Assembly: GCA_026075535.2 (NCBI GenBank)
Contig: AP026538.1
Location: 1,984,001-2,048,000, forward strand
Direction: 5' to 3'
DNA length: 64,000 nucleotides
From: Tricholoma matsutake
Lineage: Eukaryota > Basidiomycota > Agaricomycetes > Agaricales > Tricholomataceae
Position 1 is the stretch's first letter; each line of letters opens with the position of its first letter. Under the pieces are notes generated by a model that had not been told where the DNA came from, ran no database searches, and was given only the letters and a program-made list of their open reading frames with translations. Both the position numbers and the translations under genes were made by a program. Shown here one piece after another: positions 11,034-22,644 of the stretch.

Positions 11034-11563
11034 ATGTTTCACTGCCAACCTTTGGACTGCACTCCATAAGCTCACCAGCATTAAACTAAAAATGTCCACA
11101 TCCTATCACCCTGAAACTGATGGCAGGAGTGAATGGACAAACAAAACCATGAACCAAGCCATTCAGTACCATGTTGACAACAACCAGAAGGGCTGGCTAG
11201 CTAAACTCCCCTGTGTACAGTTCACCATCATGATCACCATGAATGCATCCACTGGCTTCTCTGGTTTCCAACTCAAAACTGGCCGATCTCCACACATCAT
11301 CCCTCCTATTGTGCCCCTTGCCGAAAATGCCACCACTGAGCAGATCACTGCACATGACATCATTACATGTGTCCACCTCGATGTTCAGGAAGCACAGGAC
11401 AACCTCCTTCCTGCCAAAATTTGCCAGGCATAGCCAACGATCACCAGGCACTGGAGGATGTCTACAAGGTTGGCGACCTTGTCATGATCTCCACTGAAAA
11501 TTGCCACCACAATTACAAACACAAAGGCAAAACACAAGTTGCCAAATTCATGCCGCGACATGT
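11034..11563 (+). pseudogene. Integrase fragment of another Gypsy element
   Basis: The frame encodes NLWTALHKLTSIKLKMSTSY, then HPETDGRSEWTNK, which contains the third catalytic residue (Glu), followed by a long C-terminal integrase stretch ending near GDLVMISTENCHHNYK. One TAG and one small frame change interrupt the second half. The fragment begins exactly at the LTR of element A and is cut on the right by the element starting at 11,564, so only the middle of the integrase is left. Confidence 0.75.
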
Positions 11564-12707
11564 AGGGCATGACTTGGGTAACCCCCAGGTATAATTTCAT
11601 GTACCCATACCCATTATGGTTATGGGTGCAGTTTTACTGCAGGTACGGGGGGGTTTTGGTCGAGTATGACATTAATAATTTATTATAATTCTAAATATAT
11701 CTAAATACAATGGGGAACCACCCCCAACTCACAATTGCGAGTGAGGGGGGGTCATGGAGGTGATGTGGTGGCCATTGCGAGAGAAACAGACCAAGAACCA
11801 CCCCCACCTCACATTTGCAAGCAAGAGGGGGTGGTAGTTGTGATGTGGCAGCACTCCCAAGTGAAACAAACCCAGAAACACCTGAGAGGGGGTGGTGGCA
11901 GTGATGCCACAGCCATTGTTGACTAGAGGAGGCCATTGTCAACTAGAGGGGGCCGTTGTTGACTAGAGGGGGCTGTTGTTGACTAGAGGGGGCCATTGTT
12001 GATGTGAGGGGGCCATTGTCGTCATTGTTGCCTAGTAGAAAAAACACCCCCCACTCACATTTAGAACAAGGGGGGTGTGTCATCATTGTTTAGTAGAAAA
12101 AACACCCCCACTCACGTTTAGAACGAGGGGGGCATGTTGTCGTTGTTTAGTAGAAAAAACACCCCCACTCGCATTTAGAACAAGGGGGGGGCATGTCATC
12201 ATTGTCTAGTAGAAAAAACACCCCCCACTCACATTTAGAATGAGGGGGGCATGTCATTGTTGTCTAGTAGAGAAAACACCCCCCACTCGCATTTAGAATG
12301 AGGGGGGCATGTTGGTAGTAGTTGTCATTATTGTTGCCTAGTAGAAAAAACACCCCCCCACTCACATTTAGAATGAGGGGGGCATGTTGGTAGTAGTTGT
12401 CATCGTTGTTGCCTAGTAGAAAAAACATCCCCCACTTGCATTTAGAATGAGGGGGGCATGTCGTCGTTGCCTAGTAGAAAAAACACCCTCCACTCACATT
12501 TAGAACGAGGGGGGCATGTTGGTAGCAGTTGGATCAACAAAGTCATTTGATAAAACATGTGACCATTGGACCAGTACCATGATACCCATAACACCGTGGG
12601 TATGGGTATGGTTTTGCCTCGGGTATGGAAATCCAAACCCGTACCCATACCCAAGCATACCCATAAGCAGAAACACACAGTGTTACCCATACCTGAGTCA
12701 TGCCTTA
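11564..12707. mobile_element. Non-autonomous inverted-repeat element with hairpin array
   Basis: The ends are imperfect inverted repeats with the shared consensus TARGGCATGACTYRGGTA. Both subterminal regions also carry inverted TACCCATACCCAT blocks (near 11,600 and near 12,590-12,665). No transposase frame is present. I could not find a convincing target-site duplication, so the right edge may have been altered since insertion. Confidence 0.55.
11705..12515. repeat. Tandem repeats and C-tract/G-tract hairpin units
   Basis: About five copies of GTTGACTAGAGGGGGCCATT-type 25-bp units (11,916-12,025) are followed by eight units of 57-75 bp. Each of the eight starts AGTAGAAAAAACACCCCC and ends GAGGGGGGCATG, so each can fold as a CCCCC/GGGGG hairpin around CTCACATTTAGAA. 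Two looser hairpins of the same type precede them at about 11,711 and 11,797. Confidence 0.8.
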
Positions 12708-14236
12708 ACTATTTCCAATATGGTGGCATTCTCTGACATTCATGTATTTCATGCATCATGGTGTCAACTCATCATTGAAATGCAGCACTGGCTTCAAGTT
12801 GTGGTCATGGACTCAGAATACATTGAAAAGGTGGCCAGGTGTAGATAGTTACCTATCTATCCTATGCTACAATACTGCTTGAGTACCAAGCTATGACACA
12901 AAATCTCATAATTGTATGTTAGTTTCATCCATATTAAATACTCAGACATTGCAAGGAATGCACAGATGTTCAGAAGCTGCTACTAGTAGATCAATGTGAA
13001 CTGTGTCTAAAGTAGCTGTGTACACTTGATTTTCCATGACAGAGGAATCTACATTGTCAGTATCATCAGTGATGCTGACAAGGTCAGGCAAGTCATCAGT
13101 GACTGAAATAGCCAAACTGAGATGTTTTCCTCCAGCCTCTCTAGACTAACCATAGAGTCAGCACACAAAAAATGGTATTGGAATACAAACTAGTTCCAAG
13201 TTCTCAGTATTGAGGACTTGGTCTTATATACCTGAGCCCTGCAAAAGAAAAGGAGTCAGCATCTATTTGTGTGGTGATTGCCATTGGAGTAAAAATATGC
13301 AGGTGTCAGAGAATGAAATTGAAATGCAATCACCACCCATGTTGTGTATACTTGGTGGATTCCTTGGATCCCATCTGTCTGATAGTATGCAAGCCAGTCA
13401 TTGTTTGATCTGCCATTGGATTTCAGTCTGATCACAAGAAGCCTGCAGGTTTAAACCTCTTACCATGCATCATACATCATGTTGTCTTTGACCTCAGCCA
13501 TATATTTTACCTATGTTCTACTGATCATGAAATATGGTGAACTGAATCGCAAGGTTTCCTGAGTCCACTAATGTCCAGCCTCTAAATCTTTGATAGACAG
13601 GTCCTGATGCACTGATGGCAATGGGTGACATGTGACACTGACAACTGACACTGCTGATGCTACTTGGAACACTGCTGCAAGTGTCTTCTTCTCGCATTCT
13701 CATCGCTGCACAGCACCAGTTTGTTGCCCACTTCCACATGTGCTTACAAGTGATTTATATCATTGTGCTCTGCATCCTGTGCTTGCATGGTGTTGCCTCT
13801 CCACAGTTTCCATCTATTCTCAGTGTGAGTCGACTACCTCGTCACTTGTGCTGCTCAGACTGACAGGTTGCCTATCTAGTTTTTTGCATGGTGTGCTGAC
13901 TGTGCCCTGCACCAGCCTGCCCACCTCCTGTGCTTGCATGGTGTTATCTCTCAGCAGTTTCTGTATATTCTCAGTGTGAGTTGATCTACCTTGTCATCTG
14001 TGCTGCTTGGAGTGATGGGTTGTCTATCTAGTTTCTTGAACCATGTGCTGATCATTCTGGTGAGAGCCTGCACCTGACTGTTGCCCTCTCACACCTCCCA
14101 TGCTGTCTATTCACTCCATCAGGTGGAAAGCTCTGCCTTGACTGTCAATCTTCTCAAGTTGCATGCACAAACTTTTGAGCTTATTTCTTCCATGTTGGGG
14201 AAAAGCCCATTCTCCCACACTTTCCATGTTGACCAT
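12708..14236. other. No recognised gene; partial 151-bp duplication
   Basis: I recognise no coding sequence here. The stretch 13,780-13,888 is repeated in diverged form at 13,931-14,039 (shared GTGCTTGCATGGTGTT and TTCTCAGTGTGAGT). The stretch near 14,120 (CCATCAGG...GCATGCACAAACT) recurs at 15,583, beyond the solo LTR. This may be the non-coding flank of the Helitron or of an older element. Confidence 0.4.
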
Positions 14237-15566
14237 TGATGATACTCAACCCAGAAACCCAAACAAAACACCTAAAAGGGTCCTATTTGGTATAACACAA
14301 GTCAGAGGAAGGTTGCAATTCATTCTAAACTTTCACCGATCTCCAATAATAACAAACTAGATGATCCAAACAAAGTTCAGGATGTGCAAAGTAGTTTCGA
14401 GATTTTGTGATATTTTTGGGGATTGTGAAATGAACTGCGAAGATATTGGTGAGTGTGTAAGGGGACTAGGGGGGTGCCCTGTGTGTTTCTCTTATTTTTT
14501 ATGTTTGTTCTATATTTTTCCTCACTTCATTTCCTTCTATTCTTCATTTTCTATGATTTTTCTGGATTTTATCACTAATTTTCCCTTTCTATCATGTTTG
14601 TGCATGTTGACAGTTTTATATTTAGAGTTGGAGCACCCCTTCCAACATCTACCCCTTGGTATGATGTCATTCAGCAGCCTTGATCTGCCTATCTCCACCT
14701 TTTCTATTTTTAGGTTATTATTTGATTTTTGTCGTCTTCACATATACTGGGCATTGGCAAAGGGATCCTTAGAGTTTTCTCTTCGGATTTCCCTTTGCTA
14801 GAGGCTGAGGTTGCCCTTATAGAGTGATGGAAAGGTTGATAAATGATGCAAGAGGTGAACGACAATGAATATGAGAGGATGACAATAATATCGAGAGGCA
14901 AAATGAGGATGAATGAGTTTCAATGAAATCCAAAGAATTTTCAGACTAACATTTGTGACTCAAACAATGAAAAGAGAGTTGTTAGCTCTCTACTACTAAT
15001 ACTATACTTGGGGGATGCTTCCCTTGTTATTCATCATGGATAATATGAGGTTTTGTAGGTTAAAAAGAGATAGTACCAAAAAGGCAATAGTGGGCATGTG
15101 GAGAACATGAGGCAAAAGAAAACATATGGAGTTCAGGGATGAAGTGATAACTGATATGGAACAATACCCACGAGTCTAGGGAGTGTGGGAGACAGTAAAT
15201 CAAAATATAGACTGTCCTTTTGTTCTAGAATTGGCTAAAAATTGCAAAAATTGCAAAGATATTGCAAAACATTGTGATGCACCTCGAGGTGATGTATGCT
15301 GCATGAATATAGCCAAAATGTGGTTCGTCAAAGTCGATTATGTAAAGGGGAAGTGATGGGAAGCATGCGATGTGTTGGGGTCCATGCTGAAGTGTGCAAA
15401 GTAGAAACTAAAAATGCGAAATCTTTGAAATGTACAAAATTTGATTGGAAGCTTGCAAAATAGTCAAAAAAGGTTCGAAAGATGCCAAAAATGGATGTGA
15501 AATGTTCATGGCTGTGCATTGACTATCTGCAAATCTGCGAAATCGATTTCAGAGCTCGTACTGGCT
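14237..15566 (-). mobile_element. Solo LTR of the element A family
   Basis: It starts TGATGATACT and ends CTATCA, like the LTR at 9,862-11,033, and shares internal phrases in the same order, but is longer (about 1,330 bp). The sequence ACCAT sits on both sides in overlap with the termini (ACCAT before TGATGAT and ATCACCAT at the right end), consistent with a 4-5 bp target duplication. No internal element sequence is present, as expected after LTR-LTR recombination. Confidence 0.6.
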
Positions 15567-15738
15567 AGTGGACCTATCACCATTCAATCCATCAGGCAGA
15601 AAGTTCCAACTTGACTGCTGATCTTGTCTTGCATGCACAAACTATTGAAATGAATTTTACCATGTCAAACCATTTCATGTTATCCATCTGCACCACTCAT
15701 TCAGCCATGATAGTTTTGTCGGTTCTTCATCCCACAGT

Positions 15739-17716
15739 TTGATATGTTTGAGCTACTTCCATCAAATGTTACACTCTGCACTGTGTAGCATTTTCACTTG
15801 GTTTGCATGCATGTCCGCTAGTTCTGTTCAATGTCATCATTCTTCTTACTGGTGCTTGCTCTTCCATATATCCTTTCTTCCATTGCATCCAGCTTGGGTA
15901 ATGTGTCGGTGTTTGGCACTCAGCTTCATGCAAAACCAATGTCATCCTCACAATTATGCTGTTGTCTATGAATCTTTGGCAGCTTGTACCACATCACCGT
16001 ATGCCTCAGGTTATCATCAACATATGCACAGTAAAAGCTCCCTCATCTACAGAATGACATTGGTAATGCTGATGAGCAATCTTGTCAGCATGTTCTCCTG
16101 TGCCCTCATAGAATGGCACTTTGCTTATGCTGTTTGTTCTTCTATGCCCATTTGTCATAAAAGTACATCATCAGAGTTTCATACCAATGTCCCTTACCAC
16201 AATTTTCCCTCAGCAGTTACCAGAGGGGAAAGACCATACTTATTTTCACATATGTCTGTCACATCATTTATCAAAAGATGCAACAATGATGTGTCTGGTG
16301 TTCATGTGTTTCAGTATATAGACCATGTTGATGATGTGGGATGCCTAAGCTACCCTATAGAGCATGGCTTTGTGCATGCTGACTTGCCACTTTGTGACAT
16401 CATTCCACATCATTCCAAGCAAATGATACAAAAGATTGCACATATTCATAAAATATCTCTTGGTTCTTCTTGGCATCTCCATAAAGAGCAGCTTATAGAA
16501 GCCTTCAATGGCCATGATTGTGTCAATTGCAATTTGTACACATCCATTCTTGAAGCACAACTTGCTCCTTCTCTTAAAAAAAACAATCATCAGCGATCAT
16601 CAGCGATGGCTTTTGCAAAGCTCTCAGAAGAGGACAAGGGTAGGTGCAACAAAAAGAACAATGCCAGGTGCAAATTGAATTGTGCAAAAGGTGAAGTGAG
16701 TGATGATTCCATCTTTCCTCCTCATGCCTTGTCCAAAGATTCGAGTGAAACTATAGTTAGAGATTGGTGCAAGGCAACTGATCCATTGTCACTTGAGGAA
16801 GCTGGTTGTGCTGTATGTGGTGAGTTGGTACCTGTTAAACAACTAAGTTGTCTCAAGGCCATAAAGACAATACTTGGTGTTCTAGCAGCTCCTGGTGTAA
16901 CTTGAATTGAATGCAAGTCAAGTGCTCAATCAATTGCTGAGTTCAAAGGTCCAGTCCTTGACTACCAGTGTGACAAGATTTGTGATGTTTGCTGTAAGAG
17001 TATTAGAACTGGAAAAGTGCCATGTCTCGCCTTAGCCAACAACCTCTGGCTTGGCTGAGTTCCTAAGGAGCTGTCAGACCTAAACTTCATGGAAAAATTT
17101 CTGGTGGCTCACATATGTCACAATTGCTGTTTCATCAAAGTAGCTTCAAGTGGCCTCTGAAAAATGGTGGCTCATGTAATTGCATTTGAATCCCCTGTGC
17201 CAAAAGTGTACCAATGTCTGCCACCCCCAGTTGATGAGATGGATGATGTTCTTGCCATTCTATTTACAGGTCCATCAAAGCCAACTCAGGAAGATTTGGC
17301 TTGTACACCACTTCTTGTGAGTTGAAACTGTGTGGCGAAGGCACTTGAATGGTTAGAACTGAACCATGTGGACTACAGTGACCTAGACATATCATACAAA
17401 AATTTAAACAATACCTGGAAGATTCTCCTCCTGTCTCTGTAGAGTATCACCATGACTTTTCTAATCAAGTCCCTGAAGGAACAAGTGTTTTTGACAAAGA
17501 CAAAGATGATGGTGTTATTACTGGTGAACATCCATTTATTGTTCATGGACTTACAGGTGCAGAACTTGATACAAAAACTATTGACAAACAAAAAGCAATT
17601 GCACTGTGCCACTGGGCAAACAAAGGTAAAGCACTTGCAATTGGATGTAGTGCACAGGCAGAGTCGATAGACCAAAATCCAGGACTGTATCTGCAACTGT
17701 TTCCCTGGCTTTTCCC
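15739..17716 (+). pseudogene. Helitron RepHel protein, N-terminal half
   Basis: A long open frame runs 15,739-16,905. Its first part is of low quality. From about 16,400 it becomes recognisable: KEQLIEAFNGHDCVNCNLYT, SSAMAFAKLSEEDKGR, then CAVCGELVPVKQLSCLKAIK. After a TGA at 16,903 (expected Arg) it continues with DYQCDKICDVCCKS and VPCLALANNLWLG, the DUF6570-type region, and with EHPFIVHGLTG near 17,540. It stops at LYLQLFPWLFP, where the Copia element enters. Stops and Arg-to-Cys changes (expected CGC/CGT read as TGC/TGT) show decay. Confidence 0.7.
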
Positions 17717-18061
17717 TGTTGGAATTGCACTGTGAGTCCATAATGCTTTTGATGTGTTTGATGCATGTGCTATTTTAGCATTCCCTTTGATCTGCGTGGT
17801 CGGCTCATGTTTAAGTTTCCCCTTGTCTCTTTTCCTTTGACACACATCCTTTTGTTATGCATTACATGTATATATATCTTCAGTAGTTTACTTTATCACC
17901 TCAGTCACTTATCCAGAGACTGAGGTGAGCTATATTTACTATACATATTTATTGACATGTACTTACTCTACTACAACAGTTGTTTATACTAGGTATAGTA
18001 CAGATTAATACAGTCACTTATCCAGAAACTGAGTTGTTTATACTAGGATTCACTTTCTACA
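17717..18061 (+). repeat. Copia 5' LTR
   Basis: It is 345 bp, TGTTGG...TCTACA. It contains two diverged copies of CAGTCACTTATCCAGAGACTG (near 17,904 and 18,011), each able to fold with CAGTC/GACTG arms, and TTGTTTATACTAGG twice. It aligns with the 3' LTR without gaps. Confidence 0.93.
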
Positions 18062-18072
18062 GGTTATGGGCC
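18062..18072 (+). promoter_or_regulatory. Copia primer-binding site, iMet anticodon-loop type
   Basis: GGTTATGGGCC follows the LTR directly. It is complementary to the anticodon stem-loop of eukaryotic initiator tRNA-Met (GGGCCCATAACCC) rather than to a tRNA 3' end. Drosophila copia and yeast Ty5 use this half-tRNA priming mode, so the same is inferred here. Confidence 0.7.
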
Positions 18073-18271
18073 ATTCTCATCGTCTTTGAACAATGGGAGA
18101 AAGTATCCTAGCCACTCGACGTTCTGCTTCATCATACCTTCTGATCTGTTTCCCCGATCATTTTTGATCTCGGATCAATTCCTTTGTCTTTCATGGACCC
18201 GGCTGCTCTACCATTGCGTCTCTCTCATCTCCCTTTGCACACTCGTCGTCCACTAACCTCAGTTTTCTATC

Positions 18272-18396
18272 ATGGGTACCAATACTGTTGATCCCCCGTC
18301 CGTTTCCCCTATCAAACTTTCTGTGCAATATACTGGGGAGAAGCTCAACAAACTTAAATCAAATTACAAAGAATGGTGTGAGGAGATTATTATTGC
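18272..18396 (+). pseudogene. Copia Gag, N-terminal piece
   Basis: ATG at 18,272 opens a frame with KLNKLKSNYKEWCEEIIIA, a Copia-type Gag (UBN2/DUF4219-like) start. The insertion of Gypsy C at 18,397 ends it. The matching remainder begins at 33,021, in the correct frame once the insert and one ATTGC copy are discounted. Confidence 0.8.
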
Positions 18397-19093
18397 TGTT
18401 ACAATTTTCTGTTATCATAACCCACAACGACCAGACATATGCCGGCAAGACCGGGTACTTTAATTTTTCTCATTCGACTCGACTCACTTCCGATGGGAGA
18501 TGCTTTGACGCATGGTGACTCCATGCACCCAAACTCACTCCCACGCATGCTGTGATATGACAGCCCTTTGACATGAGGTCCGTGACATTGGACACTCACG
18601 ATCGACATGCTGCGCTGCAGCATGTCCTTGACATCGGATCCTTGACATAACATCGGACACCTCATGCTAGGCATGAGGCCTGTCTTTTCTATTGTTCTTT
18701 CTATTTATACTTGATAACGATCCTGCATTCCGATTGGACAATAGATATCTTCGAACCGTATATAAGCTGTAGTAATACTGCCTGTATTCCTCAGCTTGAC
18801 CTAATTCAAATAACGGTTTTAGACTCAACCAGAACACTCGACAGCTTAGGAAGCCCCTAGCTGTGATAACTCAAACTCGACAGTTGGAAAGCCTCCAACT
18901 GTGATACACGAACCGATGGTCTACTCAGAAAGCCTCTGAGTATGGATAGCCATAACAACTTGAGGAAGTACCCAAATGAAGGCCAGAAGCCCGATACACT
19001 AGGAAAGTCTCCTAGTGCGATATGAGACAGTTGGAAAGCCTCCAACTGTAACAGACAAAGCCAAGGCTGAGTTAAAGACCTATAGTCTTAACA
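18397..19093 (+). repeat. Gypsy C 5' LTR (697 bp)
   Basis: TGTTACAATTTTCTG...TAGTCTTAACA. It has a TATATAAGC box near 18,760 and the downstream hairpin series described for the 3' LTR. It is 20 bp longer than the 3' LTR because of length differences around 18,600-18,650. Confidence 0.92.
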
Positions 19094-19140
19094 AAAGGTC
19101 AAGCTGATCTACGAAGTCCACCTACCTAGGTGCAGACACA

Positions 19141-19935
19141 ACGTCTTTCAGACAAACCCCAGACAGACCTCCAACCGGAGCATCATCATCAGGAAGAACC
19201 CCGTGGTATAGATACCAGGGTCGACTAGTATGATACTCAGAACCAGCACAAAAGTGGTTCTCAAAGAGAACCAGTGACGAAGAACCCCGATACCTCGACG
19301 AAGAGGACTTTAGATCCCTTGATACAGAAGAAACTCCAGAACGAGACCCATTCTCCTTATCCAACGACAATGCCAACATGTCCACCAAACCGACCGCATC
19401 AACCAAGGAGATCAGGATACGAACCCCCTCCGACTTCACAGGGGACTGAACTAGAACTGCAAAGTTCTTGCAAGAAGTGAAACTCTATTTGAGAGTGAAC
19501 CATGGAATCTACGACACTGACGAGAAGAAAATCATCTTTGCATTGTCCTTCATGAATGGAGGAACCGCTGCACCCTGGGCACAGACATGGGCAGAAAGAG
19601 AAGACCTAGGAACTTGATCAACCTTTGAATCGGTGCTCAAAACAGTGTTCACACCGATCGACGAAGCTGGCAGGGCCAGAACCAAGATGAAGACATTGAA
19701 GCAGGGACAGGACCTGGAGGACTACATTGTGCAGTTCTGAATCCTGCGAGAGAAGGCGGGAATCAACAACGACACCACCCTCATTGAACTCTTTATGGAT
19801 GGGTTGAACCCCAAGCTCCTCAAAAGAGTTTTCAACATGGAAACGATCCCTACGACCTTGGAAGGAATGATCAACGCCACCACAAGTACGATGGACAGTG
19901 GAGAAGAGCAAAGGCCATAGCAGGGAGGCTACAGG
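19141..19935 (+). pseudogene. Gypsy C Gag, N-terminal part
   Basis: This encodes SFRQTPDRPPTGASSSGRT, DEEPRYLDEEDFRS and MNGGTAAPWAQTWAERED, followed by the capsid-like block DLEDYIVQF. The codon at the expected start is ACG (19,141) where copy B has ATG. TGA codons occur at about 19,447 and 19,738, both shared with B. A one-base deletion near 19,883 shifts the frame shortly before the insertion point. The protein would form the particle shell; this copy cannot make it. Confidence 0.8.
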
Positions 19936-20639
19936 TGTTAAGACTATAGGTCTCAACTCAGCCTAGTCTTCATATGTTGCAGTTGGAGGCTTTCCAACTG
20001 TATCAGTTCTTGCAGTAAGAGGCTTTCTTACTGTATCGGGTTCTGTTCGGGACTTGGTGCTTCCTAAGTCAATACGGCTATCCGTACTCAGAGGCTTTCT
20101 GAGTAGACCGTCGGTTCATGTATCACAGTTGGAGGCTTTCCAACTGTCAAGTTCGAGTTATCACAGCTAGGGGCTTCCTAAGCTGTCGAGTGTTCTGGTT
20201 GAGTCTAAGACCGTTATTTGAATTGGGTCAAGCTAAGGAATACAGGCAGTATTACTGTAGCTTATATATGGTTCAGAGAATGTCTATCGTCCAATCGGAG
20301 TAGGAGATCCTTGTCAAGTAAATATAGAAGGGACAATAGAACAGTAAGCCTCATGCCTAGCATGAGGAGTCCAATGTCATGGAGTGCTGTGGTGCAGCAT
20401 GTCAAAGAACAATAACAGATAAGCCTCATGTCTAGCATGAGGCGTCCGATGTCACGGACCTCATGTTAGGAGGCTGTCATATCACAGCATGTATGGGAGT
20501 GGGTTCAGGTGCATGGAGTCACCATGTGTCAAAGTGTCTCCCATCGGAAATGAGTTGAGTCGAATGAGAAAATTAAAGTACCTGGTCTTGCCGGCGTACG
20601 TCTGGTCATCATGGGTTACAATAACAGGAAATCATAACA
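19936..20639 (-). repeat. Gypsy B 3' LTR (704 bp)
   Basis: On the plus strand it runs TGTTAAGAC...CATAACA. It is the same length as the other B LTR. Hairpin units with GGCTT loops (AAGCC on the element strand) occur at about 19,978-20,190. Confidence 0.93.
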
Positions 20640-20671
20640 TCACCCTCTCTCTATCTTCGAAGTCACTGACT

Positions 20672-21019
20672 TCAAATAATATCTTCATTCCTTCTCCGGG
20701 GTCTGGTCGGATGTGGTCTGGATAGATGAATGGGTTGGGGTCGAGGCATGCGATGGAGGAATAACTTGTGTCCAAACTTGGACCACGATCGGGTTCTTCT
20801 GGTTTGTGCTGCCTCAGGCAGTGGTGTCAGCGGGGTGGTGATCTCGTAGAGAGATGGGTTCTCTATAGGGTTCTGTAGAATGGAGAATTTGATGTCTGTA
20901 ATCGGGGGTTTGGGTCTTGGTCGAAAGATGGCATAGAGGCAGAATACAAAGGTCAGGGGCATGGCCACAGCCAGGATTGTGCCAATGACAATGGCGAGGA
21001 TCTCAATCCCTGTGGGCAT
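20672..21019 (-). CDS. Gypsy B third frame, small membrane-helix protein
   Basis: An uninterrupted 115-residue frame starts with ATG soon after the Pol stop and ends just before the polypurine tract. Residues about 5-30 form one strongly hydrophobic segment (phrases ILAIVIGTILAVAM and FVFCLYAIF), followed by a basic, Pro/Arg-rich tail. A single membrane anchor is predicted. It has no counterpart in element C, which has a different frame at the same place. It could be an env-like accessory gene, a captured host exon or chance. It is intact while Pol is not, but it is short. Confidence 0.4.
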   Translation of the reverse strand: MPTGIEILAIVIGTILAVAMPLTFVFCLYAIFRPRPKPPITDIKFSILQNPIENPSLYEITTPLTPLPEAAQTRRTRSWSKFGHKLFLHRMPRPQPIHLSRPHPTRPRRRNEDII

Positions 21020-21119
21020 GGTTCCACCTCTACAGCCATCGCTGTCGTTTATATGCTCCTAGAATTCTTCCGGCATGTTTCAGGTTTCCCTCGGGCTCCC
21101 ATGAGTTCTCCGAGGTCAG

Positions 21120-22608
21120 GTATCTGACCCACTTCACTAAGAAGTGCATGGTCCTTCCTTTCTTCTTATATCCGATGATCGCTTCCACTTCATACTCCGA
21201 TTCGCCCTCTATCAGGTCAGGCAGTGGTTCTGGGAAGTTTGGTCCATGTGTCTCAGTTTCTTTTTACAGGGAAAGAAGTGCCATGTGGAATACCGGGTGT
21301 ATCTTCCACTGTCCTGGCAGCTTCAGTCGGTAGGAGAGTGGGCTCAGGACCTTCTCAATAGAGAACAGTCCTTCTCTTTTCAGTGCGAGCTTCTTTGTTT
21401 GGTGCATCGTTCTGAGGTTCTTTGCTTCTAGCCACACTCTGTCTCCTTGTTTGAACGGGGTGAAGCACCTTGTCATTCTTTCTGCCATCATCTGTCTGGC
21501 TAACTCGTGAGTTGCCTTCGCTTCGTCTTGGGCCCATTGCAGTGCAACTATTTGTTTTTCTATGGCTGGTATGTTTGTCTTCAGGTAGGGGAGTGGGATC
21601 ACCTTGGGCTCATAGCCCATCATGAGGTAGAATGGGGAGTTCTTCTGTATGGAGTGTGTTCTCTGGTTGTGCATGAACTCCGCGGTCGGGAGGAGGTGCT
21701 TCCAATTCTCCTGATTGTTCAAGCAGAAGATCCATAAGTATACTTCCACTTCCTCGTTCTGTCTCCCCGTCGGTCTGGGGGTGGTATGCTGTGCTCATTG
21801 CCAGCTTGATTCCGAGCAGCCTTCCTAGCTCCTGGAACAGCTGCAAGGCAAATCTGGGATCTCTGTCAGAGATGATCTTGTCTGGGAGGCCAAATCGTTT
21901 GTAGACATAGTCTAGATAGAGGGTGGCCGCTCCCAATGCATCCACAGTTTTCCTGCAAGGGATAAAAATTACCCCCTTCGTAAGCCCATGGTCTACCACG
22001 ACCATGAGTGCATCATAACCATCGGACTCTGGTAGGTCGGTTATGAAATCTGTTGTCACCATTGCGAATGGTCTTGTCGCTTCGGATTTGATCGGTTGTA
22101 GCGGGGGGTTCATCGGGTGCATGTTGACCTTCATCTGCTGGCATACTGCACATCCAGCAATGTAGTTTTTGATGTACATCATCATCCCCAGCCACCAGTA
22201 GTCTCTCCTGATCATTTCGGTCGTTTGCCATTGTCCTGGGTGTCTGCTGGTTACTCCTTCGTGGTATTTTTGCACCAGCTTCTTCCGTAGTTCTCCGTTA
22301 TCCGGGACGTAGCACCTGTCTCGGAAGAATAGAAGGCCATCTTCTATTTTCCAATCTTCCAATGCCGACTTGATCAGCAGCATTCCTTTTGTCTTTAGTG
22401 CCTCGATTGCGCTGTTTACCAGATCGTCTTTCATGATACTACCCGCAAGTAGGTCATGCATTTCTGTGTCAATGAATTTCACAAATACTGTTTCTGGCAG
22501 CATTGTGACGTCTTCATTATCGTTGTCTTCTTCCGGTATATGGTCCGCTCTCTGTGATAGCGCATCGCTCTGTACCATCTGAGATCCAGGTATGTGGACG
22601 AGTTGCAA
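21120..22608 (-). pseudogene. Gypsy B integrase and chromodomain region
   Basis: The frame 22,608-21,750 encodes the HHCC zinc region (HEGVTSRHPG ... CAVCQQMK) and the catalytic core: TTDFITDLPE, ISDRDPRF and TDGETER supply all three acidic residues. An 8-bp deletion right after TDGETER shifts the frame. The rest (VYLWIFCLNNQENWKHLLPT to FHMALLSL) is in another frame at 21,749-21,264. The chromodomain-like end near 21,130 is broken by stops. Confidence 0.85.
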
Positions 22609-22644
22609 GTCGAATTCTGATAGGAATAAGCTCCATCTTGCCTG

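Noticed and set aside
12030..12515. Regular repeats resembling a CRISPR array
   Set aside because: Units vary in length, spacers are not unique, there are no cas genes and the host is a eukaryote. It is a tandem hairpin array in a transposon.
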